This document shows positions 27,450 to 38,326 of a stretch of DNA of 64,000 nt, piece by piece. The position numbers were made by a program, and so were the translations under genes. Below the pieces are notes generated by a model. The model had not been told where the DNA came from and did not search any database. It saw only the letters and a program-made list of their open reading frames with translations. Source of the DNA: Alphaproteobacteria bacterium (GTDB lineage Bacteria; Pseudomonadota; Alphaproteobacteria; Sphingomonadales; Sphingomonadaceae); the NCBI GenBank assembly GCA_018970445.1, contig JAGWWF010000003.1, forward strand, positions 108,984 through 172,983, read 5' to 3'. Position 1 is the first letter of the stretch, and every line of letters starts with the position of its first letter.

Positions 27450-28274
27450 ATGATGACGCAAGCGCTGTATACCACCGTGATGGACCCGTCCGAAGGGCAG
27501 TTGCGCCTGCACGGGCCGGCGGCCTTTGCCGGCATGCGGCAGGCCGGCCGGCTGGCCGCCGAGGTGCTGGATCATCTCACCCCCTTCGTGCAGCCCGAGG
27601 TGGCGACCATCGATCTGGACACCATGGCGTGGGACTATGTGCGCGCGGCCGGGGCGGCCTCGGCCACCGTCTTCTATCGCGGCTTTTCCCATTCGCTGTG
27701 CATCAGCGTCAATCATGTCGTGTGCCACGGCATCCCCGGCCCCAGGAAGCTGAAGGCCGGCGACATCGTAAACATCGATGTGACCGTGGTGGTGGATGGC
27801 TGGTATGGCGATACCAGCCGCATGTTCTTCGTGGGCGATGTGGCGATCAAGGCGCGCCGCCTGGTGGATGTGACCTATGAATGCCTGATGCTGGGCATCG
27901 AACAGGCGCGGCCGGGCAACACGCTGGGCGATGTGGGCCATGCCATCCAGACCCATGCCGAAAGGAACCGCATGAGCGTGGTGCGCGATTTCTGCGGGCA
28001 TGGCCTGGGCCAGGATTTCCACACCGCCCCCAATGTCGTGCACGTGGGCAAGCCGGGGCGCGGCGTGGTGCTGCGGCCGGGCATGTTCTTCACCATCGAA
28101 CCGATGATCAACGCCGGCGGCCCGGCGGTGAAGGTGCTGGATGATGGCTGGACAGCGGTGACGCGCGATCGCAGCCTGTCGGCCCAGTTCGAACACAGCA
28201 TCGGGATCACCGAAACCGGCTGCGAAATCTTCACCGCATCGCCCAGGGGCTGGCTGTCGCCGCCCTACGCCTGA
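27450..28274 (+). CDS. map: Type I methionine aminopeptidase
   Basis: Removes the initiator methionine from nascent proteins, using two metal ions. It has 274 residues. Metal ligands are visible: NIDVTVVVDGWYGDTSRMF (two Asp), CGHGLGQDFH (His), FTIEPMIN (Glu) and AQFEHSIG (Glu). An N-terminal extension of about 30 residues precedes the catalytic domain. Several ATG codons (27441, 27450, 27453) could start it. It ends immediately before the stop of the converging cyclophilin gene, with no spacer. Confidence 0.95.
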   Translation: MMTQALYTTVMDPSEGQLRLHGPAAFAGMRQAGRLAAEVLDHLTPFVQPEVATIDLDTMAWDYVRAAGAASATVFYRGFSHSLCISVNHVVCHGIPGPRKLKAGDIVNIDVTVVVDGWYGDTSRMFFVGDVAIKARRLVDVTYECLMLGIEQARPGNTLGDVGHAIQTHAERNRMSVVRDFCGHGLGQDFHTAPNVVHVGKPGRGVVLRPGMFFTIEPMINAGGPAVKVLDDGWTAVTRDRSLSAQFEHSIGITETGCEIFTASPRGWLSPPYA

Positions 28275-28964
28275 TCAGCGGCGTCTTGCCGCTGGTCGTT
28301 TCGCGGCGGGCTTCACCACAGGCTTTGGCTTGGGCGGCAACGGGATCAGCCTTTTGGCGCTGATGATCTTCACCGGCGCCTCGATCATCTGGCCGCGCAT
28401 CGCGCCTTCGCCCTTGGTGGCCGAAACCGCAGCATTCTGGATCTGCTTCACCACCTCCATGCCCGCCGTCACCCGGCCGAACACGGCATAGCCCTGATTG
28501 TCACCCGCACCGGCCGGCTTGGCATCAAGCCCGTTCAGATTGCCCAGGATGATGAAGAATTGCGCCTGCGCCGTGCCGGGCGCGCCGCGTGCCAGGCTCA
28601 CCGCGCCTTCATCATGGGTGAGCCCGGTTGTGGTGGTGGGTTCATGCGCCACCGGCGGCAACAGCTTGCGACCATCCTGGATGCCGCCCTGCACCAGCCC
28701 GATGCTGCCATCGGGCACCAGTTTCATGGCGCGATAGAAGGCCGCCCCATCCAGCCGTGCCTCGTCGACATGGCGCAGGATATAATTGGCGGTGATCGGC
28801 GCGCGCTCGGTTTCCAGCGCGATGGTGATCGGCCCCAGTTCGGTGGTCAGCACGATGGCCACCGTGGCCGGGGCCGGCGGTGCGGGCGGTGCCGGCGGCA
28901 CCTCCTGCGCGGCGGCAGGCCAGGCAAGCATCAGGGCGGCGGCAAGCAGGTGGCGGCGAATCAT
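28275..28964 (-). CDS. Periplasmic cyclophilin-type peptidyl-prolyl isomerase
   Basis: Predicted periplasmic protein-folding catalyst of 229 residues. It has a signal peptide (MIRRHLLAAALMLAWPAAAQ), a Pro/Ala linker, and a cyclophilin domain from about residue 35 to 205 with FYRAMKL, VQGGIQDG, AQAQFFIILG and YAVFGRVTAGMEVV. The C-terminus is a basic Lys/Pro/Arg-rich tail. Some of the residues most conserved in catalytic cyclophilins differ, so activity is likely but not assured. Confidence 0.9.
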   Translation of the reverse strand: MIRRHLLAAALMLAWPAAAQEVPPAPPAPPAPATVAIVLTTELGPITIALETERAPITANYILRHVDEARLDGAAFYRAMKLVPDGSIGLVQGGIQDGRKLLPPVAHEPTTTTGLTHDEGAVSLARGAPGTAQAQFFIILGNLNGLDAKPAGAGDNQGYAVFGRVTAGMEVVKQIQNAAVSATKGEGAMRGQMIEAPVKIISAKRLIPLPPKPKPVVKPAAKRPAARRR

Positions 28965-28995
28965 GCCCTGATGCTACACGCACCGCAGACGGCGG

Positions 28996-29178
28996 CTAGA
29001 CCCCGCAGGTGTTGAAGCCCAGCAGCCGGTACAGTGGGCAATAACCCACCAGCCCGGTGAGCAGCGGCACCAGCCCGACCCAGCCCAGCACCGTTTGCGG
29101 GCCGACAAACACCATGGACAACAGGATCAGGCCCACAACCATCCGCAGCGTGCGATCGATCATGCCCTCGTTGCGCAT
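28996..29178 (-). CDS. DUF2892 (YgaP-type) membrane protein
   Basis: Small membrane protein of 60 residues. Its pattern, basic start MIDRTLR, helix VVGLILLSMVFVG, helix VGLVPLLTGLVGYCPLY and end LGFNTCG, matches the DUF2892/YgaP transmembrane family. In YgaP such a segment is fused to a rhodanese domain; here it stands alone. AAGGAG lies seven bases before ATG 29178; ATG 29181 is an alternative. Confidence 0.85.
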   Translation of the reverse strand: MRNEGMIDRTLRMVVGLILLSMVFVGPQTVLGWVGLVPLLTGLVGYCPLYRLLGFNTCGV

Positions 29179-29256
29179 CATCCGTCTCCTTGATTGATGC
29201 GCCGATGCGGGCGCGGGGCACGCCGATTGCAATTGATGCAGATCAAACCATCGCCA

Positions 29257-30150
29257 TCATTGGCATTTTTCCCGGCCGGGGCCACCGTCGGGCACATCAT
29301 TGCCGCACGAGATCGCCTGGCCGGGGCGGATCACCGATCGCCAGCCCGCCACCGCCGTGGTGAGGCGGTTGCCGCTGATCCGGCAGCCGGCGCAACTGGT
29401 CAGCGTGATGCCGTTGCGGCCGCTGGCGATGCGGTTGTTTTCCAGCCGCACATCGGCCAGTGGCCGATCGCCCACCCCGTCCATCTGGGTCAGGCCATGG
29501 CTGGTGGTGACGATGCGGTTGCCGCTGGCCACCACATCCGCCACGCCGTCGCGCATCTGCAACACATCGCTGTGCCAGCCATCCTGCCACTGCCCGCCAC
29601 TGGCCGTGCACTGCCGGCGCGATTCGCCCTGGCTGCTGCTGTCCCCACGCTGGCACAGGGTGGGAACCGGGCGCAGGTCGCGCACATCATTGTTGATGAA
29701 ACGGATGCTGCGGCTGGCCGAAACGATCATGCAGTCTTCCACCAGCCCCGAACAGCGCGATGCCTGCAGGGTGACGCCATCCGAACGGTCCACCACCACC
29801 GCCTTGCGCGCCGCCGAAAGATCCACCGTGTCGAGCACGACGTTGGTCGCCCGGCTGATCAGCACGCCATAAAATCGCGGCCCGCTGCTGGTGCGGTCAG
29901 GCGAGCCGCCGGGGGCCACGATCCGGCCGCCGCGCCACAGCAGATTGCCGCCGCCGATGATGGCCAGGCCCGCCACCTGGTGGCTGCCAGCCTTCACCGT
30001 TACCGGCTGTTCGAACCGCACCGGCACCAGCAGCGCGGCCGGCTGGGTGGGTGCCTGGCCCGGCCCGCAATCCTCCCCCAGGGTGAAGCTGCCGCTGCTG
30101 GCCGGATTGGCCAGCGCCAGGGCCAGCGCGGCGCAGGTGACAATCGGCAT
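29257..30150 (-). CDS. Secreted right-handed beta-helix protein
   Basis: A 297-residue protein with a signal peptide (MPIVTCAALALALANPASS). It is followed by repeated short beta-strand turns typical of a parallel beta-helix: NVVLDTVDLSAARKAVVVD, RSIRFINNDVRDL, DVVASGNRIVTTSHGLTQ, DVRLENNRIASGRNGITL and GCRISGNRLT. Such folds occur in pectate lyases, polygalacturonases and other polysaccharide-acting proteins, but I see no clear catalytic motif. Several Cys pairs may form disulfides. The start at 30150 begins the signal peptide; the longer upstream frame is antisense to other genes. Confidence 0.75.
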   Translation of the reverse strand: MPIVTCAALALALANPASSGSFTLGEDCGPGQAPTQPAALLVPVRFEQPVTVKAGSHQVAGLAIIGGGNLLWRGGRIVAPGGSPDRTSSGPRFYGVLISRATNVVLDTVDLSAARKAVVVDRSDGVTLQASRCSGLVEDCMIVSASRSIRFINNDVRDLRPVPTLCQRGDSSSQGESRRQCTASGGQWQDGWHSDVLQMRDGVADVVASGNRIVTTSHGLTQMDGVGDRPLADVRLENNRIASGRNGITLTSCAGCRISGNRLTTAVAGWRSVIRPGQAISCGNDVPDGGPGREKCQ

Positions 30151-30300
30151 GGCGGCATCCCTTGGCTGTGGGGCACCGGCGTGGCAAGGCCGGCCTGAAC
30201 CGGCGATGAACCATGGGGTTGCAGCCGATTGCCGCGCCCGCGACCGCTTGGCCCATCGGCCGGCTTGGCCTTGGCCACCGGCCACGCTACACCCGCTGCC

Positions 30301-31047
30301 GTGTCCACCAGCCTCAGCCTGACCCTCGCCGCCGCATCGATGACGCTGATCATCGCCCTGCGCTACCTCGCCGTGTCCGGCGGCTTTGCCTGGCTCACGG
30401 CGCGGCGCGGCCTGGTTGCCGGCCCGGCCGATCCGGCCCGTCGCCGCGCCCAGATCCGCGCCGAAATCCGCTGGAGCCTGATTTCGGCCGCCATCTATGG
30501 CATCCCCGCCGCGCTGGCCATCGAAGCCTTCCGCCTGTGGGGCTGGACGCAGCTGATGTGGACGGTGGCAACCCCGGCGCAGATCGTCTGGTGGCCGCTG
30601 TCCATCCTGGCCTATCTGTTCGCCCACGACACATGGTTTTACTGGACGCACCGCTGGATGCACCGCCCGGCCCTGTTCAAGGCCGCCCACGCCGTCCACC
30701 ACGCCAGCCGGCCACCCACCGCCTGGGCCGCGATGAGCTTCCACCCGTGGGAGGCGATTTCGGGCGCCATCTTCATCCCGGCGCTGCTGTTCATCATCCC
30801 CATCCATGTCGGCGCGCTGGGCGTGGTGATGCTGATTGCCACGATCATGGGCGTCACCAACCACATGGGCTGGGAAATGTTCCCGGCCCGCTGGATCAAT
30901 GGCTGGTTCGGCCGCCATTTCATCTCCGCCAGCCACCACGAAGCCCACCACCGCCACTACAACTGCAACTATGGCCTGTATTTCCGCTTCTGGGACAAGG
31001 CCTGCGGCACCGATCGCGGCCTTGCCAAGTGGGGCGAGCGGGCGTAA
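30301..31047 (+). CDS. Sterol desaturase/fatty-acid hydroxylase family protein
   Basis: Membrane di-iron oxygenase of 248 residues with several helices. The His clusters of the family are present: HDTWFYWTHRWMH, HAVHHASRP and HHEAHHRHYNCNYG. These bind the iron pair for O2-dependent hydroxylation or desaturation of a lipid. The substrate is unknown; relatives act on sterols, carotenoids or sphingolipids. GTG 30301 or ATG 30340 could be the start, and neither has a good Shine-Dalgarno. The thiC riboswitch begins within a few bases of its stop. Confidence 0.88.
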   Translation: MSTSLSLTLAAASMTLIIALRYLAVSGGFAWLTARRGLVAGPADPARRRAQIRAEIRWSLISAAIYGIPAALAIEAFRLWGWTQLMWTVATPAQIVWWPLSILAYLFAHDTWFYWTHRWMHRPALFKAAHAVHHASRPPTAWAAMSFHPWEAISGAIFIPALLFIIPIHVGALGVVMLIATIMGVTNHMGWEMFPARWINGWFGRHFISASHHEAHHRHYNCNYGLYFRFWDKACGTDRGLAKWGERA

Positions 31048-31049
31048 TC

Positions 31050-33041
<1,992 letters not shown>

Positions 33042-33050
33042 CCCCAATCA

Positions 33051-33106
33051 CCTCTCCCCGCCGGGGAGAGGTCGAGAGACGCGCGCAGCGCGGCCCGGGA
33101 GAGGGG
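33051..33106 (+). repeat. Family I palindromic repeat after thiC
   Basis: A single copy with stem CCTCTCCCCG/CGGGGAGAGG, TCGAGAGAC, a second hairpin (CGCG/CGCG core) and GGGAGAGGGG. It begins 9 bases after the thiC stop and may stabilise or terminate the thiC mRNA. The 287-base gap it sits in (33042-33328) also holds two further palindromes and no gene that I can see. Confidence 0.85.
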
Positions 33107-33146
33107 GGTAGCCCGGCGGCGCCAGAAGAGAAGCAAGCAGGCCTCC

Positions 33147-33174
33147 GGTGGGCAGGGGCCGCCCCCCTGCACCC
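33147..33174. repeat. GC-rich palindrome, third type
   Basis: An imperfect inverted repeat, with GGTGGGCAGGGG pairing with the CCCCCTGCACCC segment, lies between the family I and family II elements. No other copy is seen in the window. Confidence 0.5.
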
Positions 33175-33214
33175 ACTTTCGTTTTCATTTGCCGGTGCAT
33201 GCCAAGCCATCATC

Positions 33215-33234
33215 ATGCTGGCGCAGGCCAGCAT
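33215..33234. repeat. Family II palindromic repeat, single copy
   Basis: Hairpin with stem ATGCTGGC/GCCAGCAT and loop GCAG. It matches each arm of the doublet found inside ileS at 245-329, extended by a shared CA/TC flank. It shows that the ileS segment is a dispersed element rather than native ileS sequence. Confidence 0.8.
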
Positions 33235-33328
33235 CCTCCGGGCCGCCAGCGGCCAAAAGGTTTGACCCTCAGACCATATCGCGATGCTTTACCTGATTTT
33301 TCCACGTCTTGATTTTTTGGATCGCAGT

Positions 33329-33637
33329 TCAATCCCCACACTCCAACGCCCACGCCGGCGCCTCCAGCGCCGCTGCCAGCTTGCGCCGCGTCGTCGCCGA
33401 ACCCGTGCCGCCGCCATTCTCGATCCGGCTCAGCCACAGCTGGCTGAGGCCGATGCGGCGGGCGCGTTCGGCCTGGCAGAGGCCGGACAAGCGGCGCCAG
33501 GCGGCGATGGGGTGGAGGCCTTCAACAAGGATGGTGCCCAGCACTTCGGCCGGCATCATGCCTTCACCGGCGTCGATCCGGGCCAGCGTGGCGCGGGCGT
33601 CGGCAAGCTCTTCGCCGTCTTTGCCCGGCAGCTTCAC
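33329..33637 (-). CDS. XRE-type HTH protein, antitoxin-like
   Basis: A 102-residue protein whose C-terminal half is a Cro/C1-type helix-turn-helix (GLCQAERARRIGLSQLWLSR, then IENGGGTGSATTRRKLAAAL). The N-terminal part (MKLPGKDGEELADARATLAR) resembles antitoxins of RelE/HigB-type systems, where the HTH lies C-terminal. The start is GTG 33637, overlapping the stop of a 29-codon frame (ATG 33724) by GTGA. This suggests coupling to an upstream partner of which only a short frame remains. No toxin gene is visible. Confidence 0.7.
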   Translation of the reverse strand: MKLPGKDGEELADARATLARIDAGEGMMPAEVLGTILVEGLHPIAAWRRLSGLCQAERARRIGLSQLWLSRIENGGGTGSATTRRKLAAALEAPAWALECGD

Positions 33638-33837
33638 TCGTGGCTCGGCCTTCGCCGGTATTGCGCCTGCACGCCGCCCGCCCCTGTCCTACGGGCAGGG
33701 TTCGCGATATCATCCATAGCCATGTTGGCGCACGAACGGCACACACGATGATCCATCCCGCCGGGCGTTCACGATATATCTTTGGACTGTCCAGAATCGG
33801 CAATTTTCGTCAAAACTGCAGCGAGGCAAGCGCACCC

Positions 33838-35247
33838 ATGCAAACCCGGCGTGAACTGATGGCCCTTGCGGGCTGCGCGACGGTGGCGGCGGCGGTTCCG
33901 GGCCGGGCCGGCACAGGATACAGCGCCGATCCCGCCAGCCTGAACGCGCATCCGCTGCCGCGCTGGTTTGATGATGCCAAATTCGGCATCTTCATCCACT
34001 GGGGCCTGTATTCGGTGCCGGCCTTTGCGCCCTTTGGCCCCAACAGCCATCCGCAGGCACCCGACAGCAATCGTTACAATCCCTATGCCGAATGGTATGC
34101 CAACACGATGCAGTTTCCGGAATCGGAAACCGCCGCCTTCCACCGCGCCACCCATGGCGATGCACCCTACACGCAGTTCGCCGCGCCATTCGAGGCGGCA
34201 GCGGCGCGGGCGGATTATGGCCAGTGGGCCAGGGTGTTTGCCGCGTCGGGCGCCCGCTATGTCACGCTGGTGACCAAGCATCATGACGGCTTTGCGCTGT
34301 GGCCCAGCCAGGTCGCCAATCCCCATCGCCCCGGCTGGCACAGCCGCACCGATGTGGTGGGCCGGCTGGCCGCCGCGGTGCGGGCGCAACGCATGCGCTT
34401 TGGCACCTATTATTCCGGCGGGCTGGATTGGACGTTCAATGCAGGCCGGGTGGACAATGGCGCGGCGATGCTGCGATCGATGCCGCGCGATGATGTCTAT
34501 GATGCCTATGTGCTGGCCCAGTATCGCGAGCTGATCGGGCGGGTGCAGCCCGACATCTTGTGGAACGACATCGGCTATCCCACCCGCGCATCGGCGCTGG
34601 CGCTGGCGGCCGAATTTTATGCCGGCAATTCGCAGGGGCTGATCAACGATCGCTGGATTCCGGCGCGGGAGACATTTGCCGGCACGCCCGAGGAACAGAT
34701 TGGCCGGCTGCGTGGCTTTGGGCGCTGGCTGGCGCAGCACCGGCCGCCGCCGCCCGAACATTATGACATGATCACCCCCGAATATGCCGCCGATCTGCAA
34801 CCACTGGAAAAGAAATGGGAAGCCACGCGCGGCATCGGCTTTTCCTTTGGCTACAACGCCCGCGAAACCGATGCGCAGTTGATGAGCGCCGCCGCCATCA
34901 TCCGCCTGCTGGCCGATTGCGTGGCCAAGGGCGGCAATCTGCTGCTCAACACCGGCCCGCGCGGCGATGGCACATTGTGCCCGATGCAGGTGGAACGGCT
35001 GCTGGCCGTGGGCCGATGGCTGGGCCACAGCGGCTCTGCGATTTACGCCACCAGGCCCTGGCACACGCCGGCCGCCACTGCTGCCGATGGCCGCACGCTG
35101 CGCTTCACCAGGGCGGGCAGGCGGCTTTATGCCATCGTGCTGGAGGGCGGCGCGACCTTTCCCGCCGGCATCACCGGGGTGGATGGCAGCCGCGCCCGGC
35201 CGCTTGGCCCCGATGACGGCACGCCGCGCGCCTGGCGGCTGACTTAG
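33838..35247 (+). CDS. Alpha-L-fucosidase, GH29 family
   Basis: Exported glycoside hydrolase of 469 residues that should release alpha-linked L-fucose. The N-terminus MQTRRELMALAGCATVAAAV looks like a Tat signal (RR motif). The catalytic barrel has WFDDAKFGIFIHWGLYSVPAF, YVTLVTKHHDGFALWPS and ILWNDIGYP, where the Asp is the likely nucleophile. NLLLNTGPRGDG closes the catalytic domain and a small C-terminal beta domain follows. It has no sugar-uptake neighbours. The last 4 bases overlap coq4 on the other strand. Confidence 0.92.
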   Translation: MQTRRELMALAGCATVAAAVPGRAGTGYSADPASLNAHPLPRWFDDAKFGIFIHWGLYSVPAFAPFGPNSHPQAPDSNRYNPYAEWYANTMQFPESETAAFHRATHGDAPYTQFAAPFEAAAARADYGQWARVFAASGARYVTLVTKHHDGFALWPSQVANPHRPGWHSRTDVVGRLAAAVRAQRMRFGTYYSGGLDWTFNAGRVDNGAAMLRSMPRDDVYDAYVLAQYRELIGRVQPDILWNDIGYPTRASALALAAEFYAGNSQGLINDRWIPARETFAGTPEEQIGRLRGFGRWLAQHRPPPPEHYDMITPEYAADLQPLEKKWEATRGIGFSFGYNARETDAQLMSAAAIIRLLADCVAKGGNLLLNTGPRGDGTLCPMQVERLLAVGRWLGHSGSAIYATRPWHTPAATAADGRTLRFTRAGRRLYAIVLEGGATFPAGITGVDGSRARPLGPDDGTPRAWRLT

Positions 35248-36017
35248 GCAAGTGCCGCTTCGCGCATCTTTTCCTGCACCTTCAACTCGCCCGCCACCAG
35301 TTCCGAAACGCGGGGCATCAGCGGCACGAACGGCGCATCGCGGGTGAGGCCATATTCGGCGCGGATTTCGGCCAGGGGGCGGTGGATCTGGTTTTCGAAA
35401 TCGACAAACTGGATGCTGCGGGCCCGCCGGCCCAGGGCCCAGCCATCGGTGATGGCATCCATCGCCGGCTGGATCAGCCAGGGATCGACCAGCGTGGCGT
35501 GGCCCATGATCACCGACAGGGTCATGGCGGCATAGGGATAATCGGATTGGGCCAGGCCAAAGGCCTGGAGGGCCAGTTCATTGAACGGCTGGGTGGTATA
35601 GCCGGTGAGGACATGGTGGAGATCATGGGTCTGATAGCCGCGCAGCACCTTGTATTTCAGCACGGGCGGCAGCCGGTTCAGCTTGCCGCTGGCTTCGAAA
35701 TCGGCGGTGAGCCCGGCATAACCGGCGGCGAGCTTTTCGGCCAGGCCGTTCACCACCATATGCTCGCGCCAGGCCGCGCCCAGCGTGCCCGGCGCACAAT
35801 CGGCCACCTGGGCCAGCGAAAAATCCGGCGCCATCCAGCCGGCCGCGGCCAGCGGGCCCTGTTCGGGATGATCGACAATGGCCGCCACATATTTTTCGAT
35901 GGCGTCCTGCGGGGCCTGCTCCCACCATTCGTTGAACAACAGATGCACGCCATAGGCATAGAAATCATCGATGGCGGTGAGGAACTTTTCCCCAAAGACA
36001 CGGTCCACCTTGTGCAT
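35244..36017 (-). CDS. COQ4 family protein
   Basis: Homologue of Coq4, a ubiquinone-biosynthesis protein that in yeast helps organise the Coq complex and in bacteria has been linked to C1 decarboxylation/hydroxylation of the ring. It has 257 residues. The zinc-type motif HDxxHx(11)E is seen as HDLHHVLTGYTTQPFNE, and MGHATLVDPWLIQPAMDAI is family-like. AGGAG lies seven bases before ATG 36017, deciding the start over a longer frame. It is a lone gene between the fucosidase and radC. Confidence 0.85.
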   Translation of the reverse strand: MHKVDRVFGEKFLTAIDDFYAYGVHLLFNEWWEQAPQDAIEKYVAAIVDHPEQGPLAAAGWMAPDFSLAQVADCAPGTLGAAWREHMVVNGLAEKLAAGYAGLTADFEASGKLNRLPPVLKYKVLRGYQTHDLHHVLTGYTTQPFNELALQAFGLAQSDYPYAAMTLSVIMGHATLVDPWLIQPAMDAITDGWALGRRARSIQFVDFENQIHRPLAEIRAEYGLTRDAPFVPLMPRVSELVAGELKVQEKMREAALA

Positions 36018-36110
36018 GGTGCTTCTCCTGATCCGGCCGGGATGCTGGCACAGCCGGCGGCGGCCAACAAGCCGTTTGGCGACACCGGCGGCAACCGATA
36101 GACTGGGCTG

Positions 36111-36794
36111 ATGAACAGCGACGCCCCCTCCTCTGCCGGCCATCGCGAACGCCTGCGCCAGCGCCTGCTTTCAGGCGGCGGCGAGGCCTTTCATGATTAT
36201 GAGCTGCTGGAATATCTGCTGGGACTGGCCATCCCGCGGCAGGACACCAAGCCGCTGGCCAAGCGGCTGCTGGCCGAATTCGGCAGCCTGGCCGCGCTGA
36301 TCGCCGCCACGCCGGAGGAACTGAAGCGGGTGGAAGGGCTGGGCGATGGCGCGGCCGCCGCGATCAAGTTTGTCGAGGCGGTGATGCTGCGGGCGCTGCG
36401 GACACGGGCGCTGGACCGGCCGGTACTGGCCGGCTGGCAGGCGCTGCTGGATTATCTGCACGCCAGCCTGGCGCAGCGGCCCACCGAACAGTTCCGGGTG
36501 ATCTTCCTGAACAATCGCAACATCATGATCCGCGACGAGGTGATGAACGATGGCACGGTGAACACGGCGCCGGTCTATCCGCGCGAGATCGTCAAGCGCG
36601 CGCTTGATCTGGGGGCCGCGGCCGTGGTGCTGGTGCACAACCATCCATCGGGCGATCCCCAGCCCAGCCGGGACGACATCCAGATGACCCGCGCCATCAT
36701 CGAGGCCGGCCGGCACCTGGGCCTTGCGGTGCATGATCATGTCATCATTGGCGCATCGGGCCATGTTTCGATGCGCGGCGCCGGGCTGATATGA
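36111..36794 (+). CDS. radC: RadC family JAMM/MPN+ domain protein
   Basis: A 227-residue protein with an N-terminal helix-hairpin-helix (about residues 45-85: LIAATPEELKRVEGLGDGAA) and a C-terminal JAB/MPN+ domain. VHNHPSGDPQPSRDD is the JAMM metal-binding motif. The name comes from an old DNA-repair assignment that was withdrawn; the role remains unclear, possibly nucleic-acid related. It precedes the Anbu cluster by 76 bases on the same strand. Confidence 0.93.
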   Translation: MNSDAPSSAGHRERLRQRLLSGGGEAFHDYELLEYLLGLAIPRQDTKPLAKRLLAEFGSLAALIAATPEELKRVEGLGDGAAAAIKFVEAVMLRALRTRALDRPVLAGWQALLDYLHASLAQRPTEQFRVIFLNNRNIMIRDEVMNDGTVNTAPVYPREIVKRALDLGAAAVVLVHNHPSGDPQPSRDDIQMTRAIIEAGRHLGLAVHDHVIIGASGHVSMRGAGLI

Positions 36795-36799
36795 ACCAT

Positions 36800-36819
36800 A
36801 CGCAATAATAACCTTGCGT
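36800..36819 (+). other. Hairpin between radC and ATP-grasp gene
   Basis: ACGCAA/TTGCGT (6 pairs) encloses an 8-base AT-rich loop just after the radC stop. It could be a weak terminator or an operator for the following cluster. The surrounding gap is 76 bases. Confidence 0.35.
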
Positions 36820-36870
36820 TATCTGGCCCCACTGCGCACAAATCGGTTGGTGACAGGGGCGGGAGGGACA

Positions 36871-38322
36871 ATGCAGGCACTGCCAGCCTTTGACGAGATG
36901 TTCGGTCTGGGGGATGGCTATGATTGCCGCTCGCCCGAAGGCGTCACCGCCGCCTATCGCGCCATCAGGCAATGGCTGGCCGACAGCCCGCAGGAACTGA
37001 TGGCGGCGCGGCGGGCGCAGGCCGAATTGTTCTTCCGCCGCATCGGCATCACCTTTGCGGTGTATGGCGATGCCCAGGCCACCGAACGGCTGATCCCGTT
37101 CGATATCGTGCCGCGCATCATCACCCGCACCGAATGGGATCGGCTGGAACGCGGGCTGAAACAGCGGGTGGCGGCGCTCAACATGTTCCTGGCCGATGTC
37201 TATGGGGCGCAGGAAATTCTGCGGGCCGGCATCGTGCCGGCAGAACTGGTGCTGATGAACCCGGCCTTTTGCGTCCACATGATAGGACGGCAGCCGCCGG
37301 GGGGCGTGTGGGTGCACATCGCCGGCATCGATCTGGTGCGCACCGGCCCCGATGAATTCTTCGTGCTGGAAGACAATGCCCGCACCCCGTCCGGCGTATC
37401 GTACATGCTGGAAAATCGCGAGGTGATGCTGAAACTGGTGCCCGACCTGTTTGATTCCGTGAAGGTGGCGCCGGTGGAAACCTATCCGGAAAAGCTGCTG
37501 GAAACGCTGGCCAGCGTTTCGCCGCGCAAACAGCGTGGCAGCCACCCCACCTGCGTGCTGCTCACCCCCGGCCAGTACAACAGCGCCTTTTACGAACACA
37601 GCTTCCTGGCCGACAAGCTGGGCATCGAGCTGGTGGAAGGCCATGACCTGTTCGTGCGCGACGACATCGTGTTCATGCGCACCACCGAAGGCCCGCAGCG
37701 GGTGGACGTGATCTATCGCCGGCTGGATGACGACTTCATCGATCCGCTGGTGTTCAACCCCGGTTCGATGCTGGGCGTGCCCGGCCTGATGTCCGCCTAC
37801 GCCGCCGGCAATGTCACCCTGGCCAATGCGGTGGGCACCGGCATTGCCGACGACAAGGCGATCTACAGCTACATGCCCGACATCGTGCGCTTTTACACCG
37901 GGGAGGAGCCGATCCTGGCCAATGTGCCGACTTGGCGCTGCCGCGAGCCCGAGGCGTTGATGCACGTGCTCGATCATCTGCCCGAACTGGTGGTGAAGGA
38001 AGTGGATGGATCGGGCGGCTATGGCATGCTGGTGGGCCCGCACGCGCCCAAGGCGACCATCGCGGCCTTTGCCGCCAAGCTGAAGGCCAGGCCGGAAAAG
38101 TTCATCGCCCAGCCAACCCTGGCGCTGTCCACCTGCCCCACCGCCACCGATGGCGGCATCGCCGCCCGCCATGTCGATCTGCGGCCCTTCGTGCTGACCG
38201 GGGCCGATGGCGTGCGCATCGTGCCCGGCGGCCTGACCCGCGTGGCGATGACGGCGGGATCGCTGGTGGTGAACTCGTCGCAGGGCGGCGGCACCAAGGA
38301 TACCTGGATCATAGACGGGTGA
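36871..38322 (+). CDS. Circularly permuted ATP-grasp protein (Anbu cluster)
   Basis: A 483-residue protein of the circularly permuted ATP-grasp type 2 family. Landmarks are GDGYDCRSPEGVTAAYRAI, FVLEDNARTPSGVSYMLENR, RRLDDDFIDPLVF, VKEVDGSGGYGMLVGP and the C-terminal NSSQGGGTKDTWII. Published genome-context work predicts that it forms amide or peptide bonds, with the alpha-E and transglutaminase neighbours helping to make or remove a peptide tag. No substrate is proven. ATG 36871 has GGGAGG four bases upstream; an earlier in-frame codon adds unsupported residues. Confidence 0.92.
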   Translation: MQALPAFDEMFGLGDGYDCRSPEGVTAAYRAIRQWLADSPQELMAARRAQAELFFRRIGITFAVYGDAQATERLIPFDIVPRIITRTEWDRLERGLKQRVAALNMFLADVYGAQEILRAGIVPAELVLMNPAFCVHMIGRQPPGGVWVHIAGIDLVRTGPDEFFVLEDNARTPSGVSYMLENREVMLKLVPDLFDSVKVAPVETYPEKLLETLASVSPRKQRGSHPTCVLLTPGQYNSAFYEHSFLADKLGIELVEGHDLFVRDDIVFMRTTEGPQRVDVIYRRLDDDFIDPLVFNPGSMLGVPGLMSAYAAGNVTLANAVGTGIADDKAIYSYMPDIVRFYTGEEPILANVPTWRCREPEALMHVLDHLPELVVKEVDGSGGYGMLVGPHAPKATIAAFAAKLKARPEKFIAQPTLALSTCPTATDGGIAARHVDLRPFVLTGADGVRIVPGGLTRVAMTAGSLVVNSSQGGGTKDTWIIDG

Positions 38323-38326
38323 TGCC

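Noticed and set aside
36111..36794. DNA-repair role for RadC
   Set aside because: The historic assignment was withdrawn; sequence supports only a JAMM-domain protein.
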